A DNA stretch of 49,739 bases from the NCBI RefSeq assembly GCF_024505165.1, contig NZ_JANIBK010000017.1, positions 1 through 49,739 on the forward strand, written 5' to 3'. The notes beneath the pieces are model-generated. The model saw nothing but the letters and a program-made list of their open reading frames with translations. It was not told the DNA's origin and made no database searches. Made by a program: the position numbers and the translations under genes. Shown one piece after another: positions 25,874-34,799 of the stretch; positions within the stretch are counted from its first letter, which is position 1, and each line of letters starts with the position of its first letter. The stretch comes from Methylomonas rivi (GTDB taxonomy: Bacteria; Pseudomonadota; Gammaproteobacteria; Methylococcales; Methylomonadaceae).

Positions 25874-27880
25874 TTATGCCAGCATTTCCCGCAGTTGCGC
25901 CAGACTGGCCTTGCCGCGCTGTTTGATCTCTTCCGGCGGCAGTTGTTTTTTATTGGCCCATTCCAGATCGTCAGCCGGCAGTTCGCTTAAAAACCGGCTG
26001 GGTTCGGATTCGCTGATTTCGCCGTAGCGTTTGCGATGGGTGCAATAACTGAAGGTCAGGGTTTTCTGTGCCCGGGTGATGCCGACGTAGGCCAGCCGGC
26101 GCTCTTCCTCGATATTGCCGCTGTCTATGCTGTTTTGATGCGGCAACAGGTTTTCCTCCATGCCGATCAGAAACACATGCGGAAATTCCAGTCCCTTGGC
26201 GGCGTGCAGCGTCATTAAACTAACCTGGTCGCCGGCTTCCTGTTCCTGGTTCCTGTCCAGAATATCCAGCAACATGACCTTGGCGATCACATCCGCTAGC
26301 GATTTCCCCTCGCCCTGTTCGTTGCCGGCAATCCGCTGCAGCCATTCGATCAATTCGTACACATTGCTCATGCGGCGTTCGGCGGCGGCCGGGGTTTTAC
26401 TGTTTTCCTGCAACCATTGCCGGTATTCGATCTGCTCCAGCATTTGCTGGATGACTTTAAAGCTATCTTCCTGCTCGATTTTGCGGGCGGTCTCGTTGAT
26501 CCAGCCGCAAAATTGCCCCAACCTCTGCACCGATTTTTCCGACAGCCGCTGCTGCAAGCCAAACTCGGAACAGGCGTCGAACAGGCTGATATGGCGTTCG
26601 TTGGCGTAGGCACCCAGCTTTTCCAGCGTGGTGGGGCCGATTTCCCGCCGCGGGGCGTTGATGATGCGCAGAAAAGCCGCATCGTCGCCGGGGTTGACCA
26701 TTAACCGCAGGTAGGCCAGCACGTCCTTGATTTCCGCATAGCTAAAAAACGAGGTGCTGCCGCTGATGAAATACGGCACGTTGTTTTCGCGCAGTTCCTT
26801 TTCGAACAGGCGCGACTGGTGGTTGCCGCGATACAGAATCGCGTAATCGGCATAGCTGCCGCCGTGCTTGAAGCGGTGGTGGACGATTTCGGCGGCAATC
26901 TGCTTGGCTTCGTGCTGATCGGATTTATGGCTCAATACCCGCAGCGGATCGCCGTAGCCCAGTTCGCTCCAGAGTTTTTTCTCGAAGGTATGCGGATTGT
27001 TGGCGATCAATTGGTTGGCGACTTTCAAAATCCGCCCGCAGGAGCGGTAGTTTTGCTCCAGTTTGATGACTTGCAGGCGGCCGTAATCTTTCTGCAACTG
27101 GCCGAGGTTTTCCGGCTGCGCGCCGCGCCAGGCGTAAATGGATTGATCGTCGTCGCCCACCACGGTGAAGCGGCCCAAATTGCCGGCCAACAAGCGCACC
27201 AATTGGTACTGGGTGATGTTGGTATCCTGGTATTCGTCCACCAGCAGATAACGGATTTTGTTTTGCCATTTTTCCAGTACCGGCGCATGTTGCTGAAACA
27301 GTAATACCGGCAGCAAAATCAGGTCGTCGAAATCGACGGCGTTATAGGCCTTCAGGCTGCGGGTGTAAGCATCGTAAAGCCGCGCGGCGGCAAGAGTGGT
27401 AGCATCGGCGTGGCCGAGAGCCTGTTCCGGGGTGACGAAAGCGTTTTTCCATTGGCCGATTTGCCGGTTATATTGCTCGACCTCGTCGAGGTCGCAGTCT
27501 TTCAGGCCGTGGCCGATCAGATTGCGCAACAAGGCCAGCCGGTCCTGTTCGTCGAACAGGGTGATGGCGGCTTTGTAACCCAGGGTTTTGTGCTCCGCCC
27601 GCAGGATGTCCAGCCCTAGCGAGTGAAAGGTCGATACCCGCAGGCCGCGGCTTTGTTTGTCGTCCAGCAATTTGGACACCCGGCTTTTCATTTCCCGCGC
27701 CGCCTTGTTGGTAAAGGTGACGGCGGCAATATGACGGGCGGGCAGGCCTTGTTGCACCAAATAGGCGATTTTCTCGGTAATCACCCGGGTCTTGCCGCTG
27801 CCGGCCCCGGCCAGTACCAGCAGGGGACGGTCTATGATTTTAACGGCGGCTTGTTGTTGCGGGTTGAGTTTGGGCGACAT
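25874..27880 (-). CDS. rep: ATP-dependent DNA helicase Rep
   Basis: 668 residues, close to E. coli Rep (673). This UvrD/Rep superfamily 1A helicase has LNPQQQAAV (Q motif), VLAGAGSGKTRVITEKIAYL (Walker A), TFTNKAAREMKSRV (Ia), VDEYQDTN (Walker B), VVGDDDQSIYAWRGA (III), LEQNYRS (IV) and VSLMTLHAAKGLEFPHVF (V). An upstream in-frame start (27946) adds 22 residues unlike the family, so ATG 27880 is used. Rep moves 3' to 5' on single strands, removes proteins ahead of the fork and helps restart. It is transcribed alone on the minus strand. Confidence 0.96.
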   Translation of the reverse strand: MSPKLNPQQQAAVKIIDRPLLVLAGAGSGKTRVITEKIAYLVQQGLPARHIAAVTFTNKAAREMKSRVSKLLDDKQSRGLRVSTFHSLGLDILRAEHKTLGYKAAITLFDEQDRLALLRNLIGHGLKDCDLDEVEQYNRQIGQWKNAFVTPEQALGHADATTLAAARLYDAYTRSLKAYNAVDFDDLILLPVLLFQQHAPVLEKWQNKIRYLLVDEYQDTNITQYQLVRLLAGNLGRFTVVGDDDQSIYAWRGAQPENLGQLQKDYGRLQVIKLEQNYRSCGRILKVANQLIANNPHTFEKKLWSELGYGDPLRVLSHKSDQHEAKQIAAEIVHHRFKHGGSYADYAILYRGNHQSRLFEKELRENNVPYFISGSTSFFSYAEIKDVLAYLRLMVNPGDDAAFLRIINAPRREIGPTTLEKLGAYANERHISLFDACSEFGLQQRLSEKSVQRLGQFCGWINETARKIEQEDSFKVIQQMLEQIEYRQWLQENSKTPAAAERRMSNVYELIEWLQRIAGNEQGEGKSLADVIAKVMLLDILDRNQEQEAGDQVSLMTLHAAKGLEFPHVFLIGMEENLLPHQNSIDSGNIEEERRLAYVGITRAQKTLTFSYCTHRKRYGEISESEPSRFLSELPADDLEWANKKQLPPEEIKQRGKASLAQLREMLA

Positions 27881-28141
27881 GGACCAGGTTTGCTTTAGTG
27901 GTTTTTTTGCGGGCGGCCGCGGATATCGAATCGGCAATCGCGGCACTGTTGTTCCGTGCCGGATATGCGGTGTTCAACGCGCCATTAACGTAGCCCGGGG
28001 CGCTGAAATTCACGCTGTCCACGGCATTTTCCGGCTGCTGAAAATTTCAACGGATTATTGGGCATTACCGGCCAAAGCGCAATGCCGATTCGGTTTGCCG
28101 CAATGCTTATGAAGAAAATCGGCTCAAATAATACGCCGGTA

Positions 28142-30310
28142 TTATTCCACCGTCCCCTGCAAGCGGGTAATCCAGGCCTGTTTGGCTTGCGGGTCGACGT
28201 GAAAACCCAGCGCCCAGGGTTTGTGCAGCAGGCCGTCCTCGCCGGAGGCATTGGGGTTGAGCTGGCGTTTTTGCACGAAATCCACCATGCGTCTGACGTT
28301 GTAAATAGCCAGCACCCTGTTGTGCTCGCTGCCGCGATAAACCAAATAACCGACATTATCCTCGCTCAAGGCCGGGTTGCGCTCGATCAGGGCTTTTAAG
28401 GCGCCGTCGTAATGCCGGGCCATGTTCTTCAATACCGAGTCGTGATGACGGCTCATGATGGTTTTGAAATGCGGCGCCAAAGTGCGGGCGATTTGTTGCT
28501 CGTGCAGGTGTTCGATGTCTTCGTCGTACATTAAAAAACTTTCCGCCACCAGATAATGCTGGTCGCGCTCGCCGTCGTTGGCGAACAACGAAAGTTTCGC
28601 CAGCGCGGTATCCTGCAAGGCCAGCAGAAAAGCCTGCGGCGAGCGGATGTGTTTGTCTATGGTGACCACCCAGGGCAGGGCCCGGCCGGTGGCTTCGTAA
28701 CGCGATTTGACGCTGCCGATCACGCCGGCCCGCGACAACTCTTCTTCCCGCCCGGCCGGTTTGACCAGAAACGCATCGACGGCGGTGATTTGAGTATGGA
28801 AGCCGGCGCTTTGAAACTGGCTGATCACGGTCGAGTAACGCGGTTGATAAGGAATGCCGGTACCGTCGTATAACAAATTGATGCGATTCTGCCGGGCGTG
28901 GTCAGCCACCAAATCCCGCAAGCGGTTGGCGAACGGCTCCACGTAAACGTAATCGTCGCTATGATGATTGGCGGCGGTCAGCAGGCAATACAAATCGCTG
29001 AGTTTGCGGAATTCGTCCAGCGAGGCCACCACGAAATTGTCCCCGCACTGGGAGCGGGCGATTTCCTCCACCGCTGTTTTGCCGGCCCCGGCCCCGCCCA
29101 TGCACATGAACAGCTTCGGTTTATCGACGGCGGTTTTGCCGTTAAAGATGTTGCGTAGCGCGGTTTGCAAGGCCAGGTTGATTTTGCCCAAGCGTTTATA
29201 GGCAATTTCTATGGTGCGTTGCAAACGGCTTTCGCCGTGGGTGGCCGCCAGCATTTTGTGTTTTAGGGCCGGATTGTCCGCCAGTACAAACACCTTGGCC
29301 TGTTCGCCGGCAAATTGCCTGATTAAATCCAGTAGTTCGGCGTGACTGGGCGGGCGCAGGCTGGTCAGCATGTTGATGTCCAGGCAGAACAGCGGCGCCA
29401 CGCCATCCTCGCGAACCGGGATGGCGTCGATTTCGGTTTTGCCTGGCGCGCGCAACTCCTCGGTGCCGGGCAAATAGCCTATGACGTGTTCCGAGACGCT
29501 TAAAGAATTATCGGCAAAATGCTGGCCGGTAATGAATTGGTCGACTTGGATGCTGTCCAGCGGCACCAGGCCGCCGTTGACGGTCACCAGGCAATCGATG
29601 CCGTCCGCCGTGGTGTGGGATAAAAACGGAATGCCTTGCAGAAAGCGCTTGTTTTCCGGCCATTTGCCGTAGCCGTTGGCCTTGTTGACCAGGCTATGGG
29701 TGCGGGTCGGATCCAGCGCATTGCTAAACGCCTGGGTGATGGCGGCATGGTTGCTGTCCGGGTCGTGCAAGGCAATGGCATCCGCATGCGCCAGACGGCG
29801 GAAGTCTATGCCTTGTTCGTATACGGCCTTGAAGGCCGGCAAATTCCCCAGCGCGGTAATAAACAGATCCAGGGTAATGCGGTTGCCGAAGGAATAGGGG
29901 CGAATAACCCGCAGTTCCTGATAAAAACTGGCCAGGCGGGCGGCGATGTCGTCGCATTGCATGACAAAGCCGTTGTTGTCGAAAATCGCGCTGTCCTGAT
30001 TGCTGTCGCCATCCAGCACCAGGCGTTCGATGGCAATCCGGAAGCGTTTGCGCTTTTCCTTCTCCAGCATGGTGCCCGGCCGGTGGTTGACCGTGATCTG
30101 TTCCCTCCAGTCGCTGAACATCTCCCGGTGGATGCGGGTGAACAATTCGGTCATATAAGTGACGCGCTTGGTTTGGTCGTGGGAGACGGTGGATTCCAAC
30201 TCCTGCAGCAGCCGCGACAACAGCCGGCTGCCCTGGGCAATCCCCAAAGCGGTTCGCAAGCGCTTTAGTTGCCGATAACCCGGAATGTCTCGGTTCGGGT
30301 TTTTATTCAT
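28142..30310 (-). CDS. Zeta-toxin-like P-loop kinase with Fic-like N-terminal region
   Basis: About 722 residues; ATG 30310 is preferred over ATG 30316 because GGGGG then sits at normal spacing. The C-terminal half is a P-loop kinase of the zeta-toxin type: Walker A MGGAGAGKTAVEEIA (about 400-415), then VVASLDEFRKLSD, INLLYDGTGI and a later GVIGSVKSRYEATGR. The N-terminal region has a Fic-like pattern, with ELFTRIHREMFSDW followed by IRPYSFGNRITLDLF (about 132-146). This sits where Fic proteins carry HPFxxGNGRTxR, but the catalytic His reads Arg and the pattern is degraded. No antitoxin gene is adjacent. The kinase may phosphorylate UDP-sugars like zeta toxins, or another small molecule. The P-loop part is solid; the Fic relation is inferred by eye. 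Confidence 0.75.
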   Translation of the reverse strand: MNKNPNRDIPGYRQLKRLRTALGIAQGSRLLSRLLQELESTVSHDQTKRVTYMTELFTRIHREMFSDWREQITVNHRPGTMLEKEKRKRFRIAIERLVLDGDSNQDSAIFDNNGFVMQCDDIAARLASFYQELRVIRPYSFGNRITLDLFITALGNLPAFKAVYEQGIDFRRLAHADAIALHDPDSNHAAITQAFSNALDPTRTHSLVNKANGYGKWPENKRFLQGIPFLSHTTADGIDCLVTVNGGLVPLDSIQVDQFITGQHFADNSLSVSEHVIGYLPGTEELRAPGKTEIDAIPVREDGVAPLFCLDINMLTSLRPPSHAELLDLIRQFAGEQAKVFVLADNPALKHKMLAATHGESRLQRTIEIAYKRLGKINLALQTALRNIFNGKTAVDKPKLFMCMGGAGAGKTAVEEIARSQCGDNFVVASLDEFRKLSDLYCLLTAANHHSDDYVYVEPFANRLRDLVADHARQNRINLLYDGTGIPYQPRYSTVISQFQSAGFHTQITAVDAFLVKPAGREEELSRAGVIGSVKSRYEATGRALPWVVTIDKHIRSPQAFLLALQDTALAKLSLFANDGERDQHYLVAESFLMYDEDIEHLHEQQIARTLAPHFKTIMSRHHDSVLKNMARHYDGALKALIERNPALSEDNVGYLVYRGSEHNRVLAIYNVRRMVDFVQKRQLNPNASGEDGLLHKPWALGFHVDPQAKQAWITRLQGTVE

Positions 30311-30439
30311 GCTCATCCCCCTGATTGCTGGCCCTGCTCTTGGACGGTGGGCTCCGCTGGTTTTAATAATTATTATGCCGGCCTTGTCCCTGGCCTTCGT
30401 GCCGGCTAATGCTGGGCCGCGCCGGCCCCTGCTACGCCA

Positions 30440-31396
<957 letters not shown>

Positions 31397-31490
31397 CTAA
31401 CAGCTTTTGCGGGGTTTGCGCAAATCAATACGCATTCGGAATGCTATACCGGTCCGGCCCATGCCTCTGCAATACCATGGCAAGCCGGAT

Positions 31491-31512
31491 GCCCAAATGC
31501 ATGCATTTGGGC
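31491..31512. repeat. Perfect 22-bp palindrome
   Basis: GCCCAAATGCA joins directly to its inverse complement TGCATTTGGGC with no loop. It lies in the gap between the small cytochrome gene (3' side) and hemF (5' side). It could be a protein-binding site upstream of hemF or part of a dispersed repeat. Confidence 0.6.
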
Positions 31513-31517
31513 TAAAA

Positions 31518-31562
31518 CATAAAACGCTATTGGATATGCCCTAAGCAGCAGGCCGTTTTATG
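31518..31562 (-). terminator. Hairpin downstream of the small cytochrome c gene
   Basis: CATAAAACG and CGTTTTATG are 9-bp inverted repeats with a 27-bp loop, 26 bp beyond the minus-strand stop of the cytochrome gene. On the minus strand it is followed by TTTTAG. The long loop makes it a tentative terminator. Confidence 0.4.
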
Positions 31563-31587
31563 CTTGTTTGCGTTGAACGACTCCGCC

Positions 31588-31845
31588 TTATTTGACGATT
31601 TCCGCGGCGGCGGCTTTTAATTTGGCTTCATCGGCCTGAATGGATTTCATCATCGGATTGGTAGAGCTTTTAGCGCCCGCCACCAAGGCATCGGCGGTTT
31701 TAAACTTGGTTTTTAGCGCGTCGACGGCCGGTGCGACCGAACCGTTGTGGCAACCTTTGCAAGTATCCGCGGCGCCGGCGACCGCCAGGGACGGCAGCAA
31801 GCCGACCAAAGCCAGTATGGTGAGTGCCAATAGATTTTTTTTCAT
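31588..31845 (-). CDS. Small periplasmic cytochrome c
   Basis: 85 residues with a clear signal peptide (MKKNLLALTILALVGLLPSLAVAG) and one haem-binding motif, CKGCH, about 10 residues into the mature protein. A Met in NPMMKS is the likely sixth haem ligand. The tail is Ala/Lys-rich and helical. AGGAG precedes the start at good spacing. It is a single-haem electron carrier of the class I type; its partners are not evident. The gene stands alone between hemF and a non-coding stretch, with a hairpin after it. Confidence 0.9.
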   Translation of the reverse strand: MKKNLLALTILALVGLLPSLAVAGAADTCKGCHNGSVAPAVDALKTKFKTADALVAGAKSSTNPMMKSIQADEAKLKAAAAEIVK

Positions 31846-31963
31846 TCCAGTCTCCTCGGTTTTATAGTTGTTATGTATCTTTAGAGGTAACGTTCGAACG
31901 CTTTCTCGCTGATGTCCAAACGTCTGATGCGAATGGTTTTATCCCTCCGCGAAAAAATTTCTA

Positions 31964-32443
31964 TCACAGCCTTAATTTCGATGCAAATTCTTTACGCTTA
32001 CCGGGCCGTCGTTCTCCGGCAACCGGCAAGCGGTCAATCCGCTCCTTTACGGCTGATGGGTGTATTAAAAGCGCGAGACTCCCGGCCATCAACCCGAATG
32101 CGGCCGCATCGGCATCGTTATTCCGAGCATCCGGTTCGGGAGTTACACTGCCGCTAACCGGCGCGGTTAACAGAAACGAATCGCCTATTTTCTGCGGGAA
32201 TGTAAGGTTGAGGAACGCGTGAAGATTGTCCAGCTCCGCCGCCAAGATTTTCGCGGATGCGCCGGCATAATCATTGCTTTCGCCGACACCTAACAGGGAA
32301 ACCGCGCTACCGGAAAGCGTTTCGACAGGGCTATTGCTATTCCGTGCAATAGACGAAATGAAATCCAAATTGGATTGATAGATGCTGCCGGTTAAGGGTA
32401 AAACAGGATTGAATGTGGTTGCGGCCAAGCCGCTGATCGGCAA
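31964..32443 (-). pseudogene. Possible decayed exported (PEP-CTERM-like) protein
   Basis: A 159-codon open frame with no ATG or ribosome site at its start; upstream in the same frame a stop codon appears soon. The first residues (PISGLAATTFN) look like the end of a signal peptide. Near the end a TPEP motif is followed by a hydrophobic run (FGLMAGSLALLI) and basic residues, the order seen in PEP-CTERM sorting signals, but with a polar insertion between them. Both ends look damaged, so I read it as a remnant of an exported protein. A chance open frame cannot be excluded. Nothing else convincing lies in the 700-bp gap 31846-32551. Confidence 0.25.
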
Positions 32444-32551
32444 AAGAGCCCTGCACAGCCAGCTCTACGGTAATATCCGCTCTTGTCGGCGGACTGGGAT
32501 TTGCCGGTCCGATTAACGTTGTATTTAAACTTAAAGCGCCCGGAGATCGTT

Positions 32552-33139
32552 ATGAATTCGAAATTTAGCTATCGCTTATTACCCTTATTGATCATGGCGG
32601 CGCCGGTATTGGCCGTCGACGCCGATAATCCGCACGATCTGCAAGAAAGCCGCCGGATTGCGCAGGGCTTCGTGCAGCGCCTGGGCGGCACCTTGAAACA
32701 GCAATTGGCAACCGCCGGTCCGGCCGGCGCGATCGGTGTTTGCAAACATGTCGCGCCGGCCCTGGCGGCGGAGTATTCCCAGGACGGTTTTCTGGTCGGC
32801 CGGGTATCGCTGAAAACCCGCAACAAGACGCTGGGTACTCCCGATGCCTGGGAGCGCGCCATACTGGAAAAATTCGACCAGCAACAGGCGCAAGGCAGCG
32901 CGCCGGCGGAAGTCAGCGAGCTAACCGAAGACGCCGACGGCCGCTGGTTTCGCTACCTAAAACCCATACCGACCCAGCCCATGTGCCTGCAATGCCACGG
33001 CCAGCCGGACGACATGGCCACCGAAGTCAAGGCAATGCTGGCCCGGGAATATCCGGACGACCAAGCCACCGGTTATCGGGCCGGCGATATTCGCGGCGCC
33101 ATCACCATCAAGCGCAGGCTGGGGGACGCGGGCGAATAA
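32552..33139 (+). CDS. DUF3365/Tll0287-like haem-binding periplasmic protein
   Basis: 195 residues from ATG 32552, preceded by CGGAG. The signal peptide is YRLLPLLIMAAPVLA. The body matches the DUF3365 sensor domain: a helix with RRIAQGFVQRLGGTLKQQL, GAIGVCKHVAPALA, VGRVSLKTRNKTLGTPDAWE and WFRYLKPIPTQPMCLQCHG. CLQCH is a c-type haem motif near residue 150. Such domains occur alone or in membrane receptors and are thought to sense redox state or gases through haem. Here it is free-standing and may be an electron carrier or a haem sensor; the target is unknown. A longer start at 32483 is rejected. Confidence 0.88.
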   Translation: MNSKFSYRLLPLLIMAAPVLAVDADNPHDLQESRRIAQGFVQRLGGTLKQQLATAGPAGAIGVCKHVAPALAAEYSQDGFLVGRVSLKTRNKTLGTPDAWERAILEKFDQQQAQGSAPAEVSELTEDADGRWFRYLKPIPTQPMCLQCHGQPDDMATEVKAMLAREYPDDQATGYRAGDIRGAITIKRRLGDAGE

Positions 33140-33158
33140 GCTGTCATAAAAATGTAGG

Positions 33159-33227
33159 TGCGATTAGCTTTCGTAATCGCACATTTTGAAATTAACATTC
33201 CTCCGATTACGCTATCGCTAATTGGAG
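33159..33227. repeat. REP-like pair of hairpins
   Basis: Two short hairpins lie side by side: TGCGATTA with TAATCGCA (33159-33181), and CTCCGATTA with TAATTGGAG (33201-33227, one G-T pair). Their sequences are related and mirror one another, as in bacterial REP doublets. They sit just upstream of the DUF4145 gene. Confidence 0.6.
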
Positions 33228-33272
33228 CTACGCGGGCTATTTAATAACTTGTTATGAGTCATGGGGAGCGAA

Positions 33273-33968
33273 ATGACTGATCGAACGAAAATATATTGCA
33301 ACACCTGCAAAGGCGAGACCAATCACGATATTAAATTAACTCATGATCAGTCATATTACGAAGAGTATGAAGATCATGGACAGAAGTTCCTTGGATACTA
33401 CGAGGAAACAGAATATCGATTTATAGTCTGTAGAGGTTGTGATACTGCTACTTTAGAGGAGAAATGGACTTCTGCTGGAATGTGCGATCAAAATGGAGAC
33501 AACATTTATTCCTACAATTACCACCCCAAAAGAAAGAATCTAGGTGAAAGAGAAATCAAAAAATTTCATCATGTGGATAAAAAACTAAATGAAACGTACA
33601 AAGAAATAATATCTGCTTTTGAACAAGGGCTTGGAATTGTTACAGCTATGGGAGTACGGGCATTACTCGAGGGAATTTGTGTGCTTGAGGGGATTAATGA
33701 TCAAGATACTTGGGGATTAGCTAAAAAGATAGACAAGCTTAAAGAGGTTTCCAATATCCCAATTAGCATTATTGACGGTCTTAAGGGAATAAAATTTGTC
33801 GGAGATGATGCAGCTCATAGACTAAAAGCTTGCGATAAACAGAGTTTAAGCTCAGCAATCGATCTTTTAGAATCTCTTATGATTCATATGTATGAAGCGA
33901 AAATAGATCTTGAGCGTAAAGCTGAAATAATGATGAAAACTCATAATAAGGCTAATTCAGTCCAGTAG
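33273..33968 (+). CDS. DUF4145 domain protein, AT-rich
   Basis: 231 residues from ATG 33273, with GGGGAG upstream. The N-terminus has two Cys pairs (YCNTCKGETNH and VCRGCDTAT), likely a zinc ribbon. The C-terminal half matches DUF4145: GVRALLEGICVLEGI, then LKGIKFVGDDAAH. DUF4145 is often found in restriction or defence proteins and as a free-standing protein of unknown role. The gene is strikingly AT-rich compared with its neighbours and is framed by REP-like repeats (33159-33227 and 33965-34054), the second covering its stop codon. This suggests recent acquisition into a repeat site. Function unknown. Confidence 0.85.
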   Translation: MTDRTKIYCNTCKGETNHDIKLTHDQSYYEEYEDHGQKFLGYYEETEYRFIVCRGCDTATLEEKWTSAGMCDQNGDNIYSYNYHPKRKNLGEREIKKFHHVDKKLNETYKEIISAFEQGLGIVTAMGVRALLEGICVLEGINDQDTWGLAKKIDKLKEVSNIPISIIDGLKGIKFVGDDAAHRLKACDKQSLSSAIDLLESLMIHMYEAKIDLERKAEIMMKTHNKANSVQ

Positions 33969-34054
33969 GTCACGTTGCCGCGACAGCGGTTACGTGACAT
34001 TCGAAGCCATGAACTCCGACTTTGTCAGGGAACGCTCCGCGCACCCTGACCTAC
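33965..34054. repeat. Palindromic repeat doublet overlapping the DUF4145 stop codon
   Basis: The outer ends GTAGGTCA (33965-33972) and TGACCTAC (34047-34054) are inverted repeats. Inside are two strong hairpins: GTCACGT/ACGTGAC with inner CCGC/GCGG (33969-33998), and GTCAGGG/CCCTGAC (34024-34050). The layout is that of a REP or BIME element. The TAG stop of the DUF4145 gene lies inside its left end. Confidence 0.65.
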
Positions 34055-34197
34055 CGTCCGCGCGCCTAAAAATCCAGGTGACAGCTGTGATTTTTCCGAT
34101 ATCATCACATTGCGAGCCGGGCAACAGACCGAGGAAGTTCTTAACCAGCGCTCAATGATTCTTAAGCGATAGCTGACAAACAAATAGGAGAGAAAAG

Positions 34198-34641
34198 ATG
34201 GCATACGAAGCAGACTTTTACGTTCCGGAAAACATAATCGGCTACACGGGAGACATTGACGATAAACCCACCGTGTATTTCAAACGGGTTGAAGCGGATG
34301 GGATGATAACCTTCGGACATATTACCCAAAACTGGTTTGACGGAACGTTCGGTGAAAGCAATAGCCCTAACGTTGGCCGGGAAGAGGTGCGGTCCGCCAA
34401 AGACTATACTATCGAGAATGTGAATAATGCCATGCTGGAGCAAGCGCCCAGCATCAACTTTCGTCATCCGTCCCGCAGCAAGATTACCCTGTTGGACAGG
34501 GCATCGAAGGCAAGTACCAAGTACAAGTTGAGCCTTGCGATAGCAAACTTCACCTGCCAAAAGCATTGGGAACGCCTCACGGACAATGAAAAAGAGCAAT
34601 TCGCCAAGGGGGCGAAATATCTCCACAGTAAAAAACCATAA
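34198..34641 (+). CDS. Hypothetical protein of 147 residues
   Basis: I do not recognise a family. GAGAGAAAAG lies just upstream of ATG 34198, and the frame is open for 147 codons with ordinary composition. The sequence has an N-terminal beta-like part (YEADFYVPENIIGYTGDI and VYFKRVEADGMITFGHI) and a C-terminal helical, basic part (KHWERLTDNEKEQFAKGAKYL). There is no signal peptide or membrane segment, so it is probably cytoplasmic. It stands alone between two palindromic repeats, so it may be a small acquired unit. It is not related in sequence to the adjacent DUF4145 gene. Confidence 0.65.
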   Translation: MAYEADFYVPENIIGYTGDIDDKPTVYFKRVEADGMITFGHITQNWFDGTFGESNSPNVGREEVRSAKDYTIENVNNAMLEQAPSINFRHPSRSKITLLDRASKASTKYKLSLAIANFTCQKHWERLTDNEKEQFAKGAKYLHSKKP

Positions 34642-34646
34642 GCCCC

Positions 34647-34710
34647 GTAAGTCGGAGCCGACCGCGCCTTGTAAGGAACGGTCGGCAACGGCTCCTGGCT
34701 TACCCGACTT
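34647..34710. repeat. Palindromic repeat with two competing hairpins
   Basis: GCCGACCG (34657-34664) pairs with CGGTCGGC (34679-34686). The overlapping GGAGCCG (34654-34660) can pair instead with CGGCTCC (34689-34695). An outer AAGTCGG/CCGACTT dyad encloses both. It may terminate the upstream gene or be another REP-type element. Confidence 0.5.
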
Positions 34711-34799
34711 CCCTCATAATCACGGTAAACCAATCTCCGCTTGCAGCCGCCCTGCTCGGACTGTATCGTTGCCGGTTTGAACCTTACGCCGCAACCCGC

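Noticed and set aside
31824-32222. Plus-strand frame opposite the possible PEP-CTERM remnant
   Set aside because: No start signal, begins inside the cytochrome leader region, and shows no recognisable domain.
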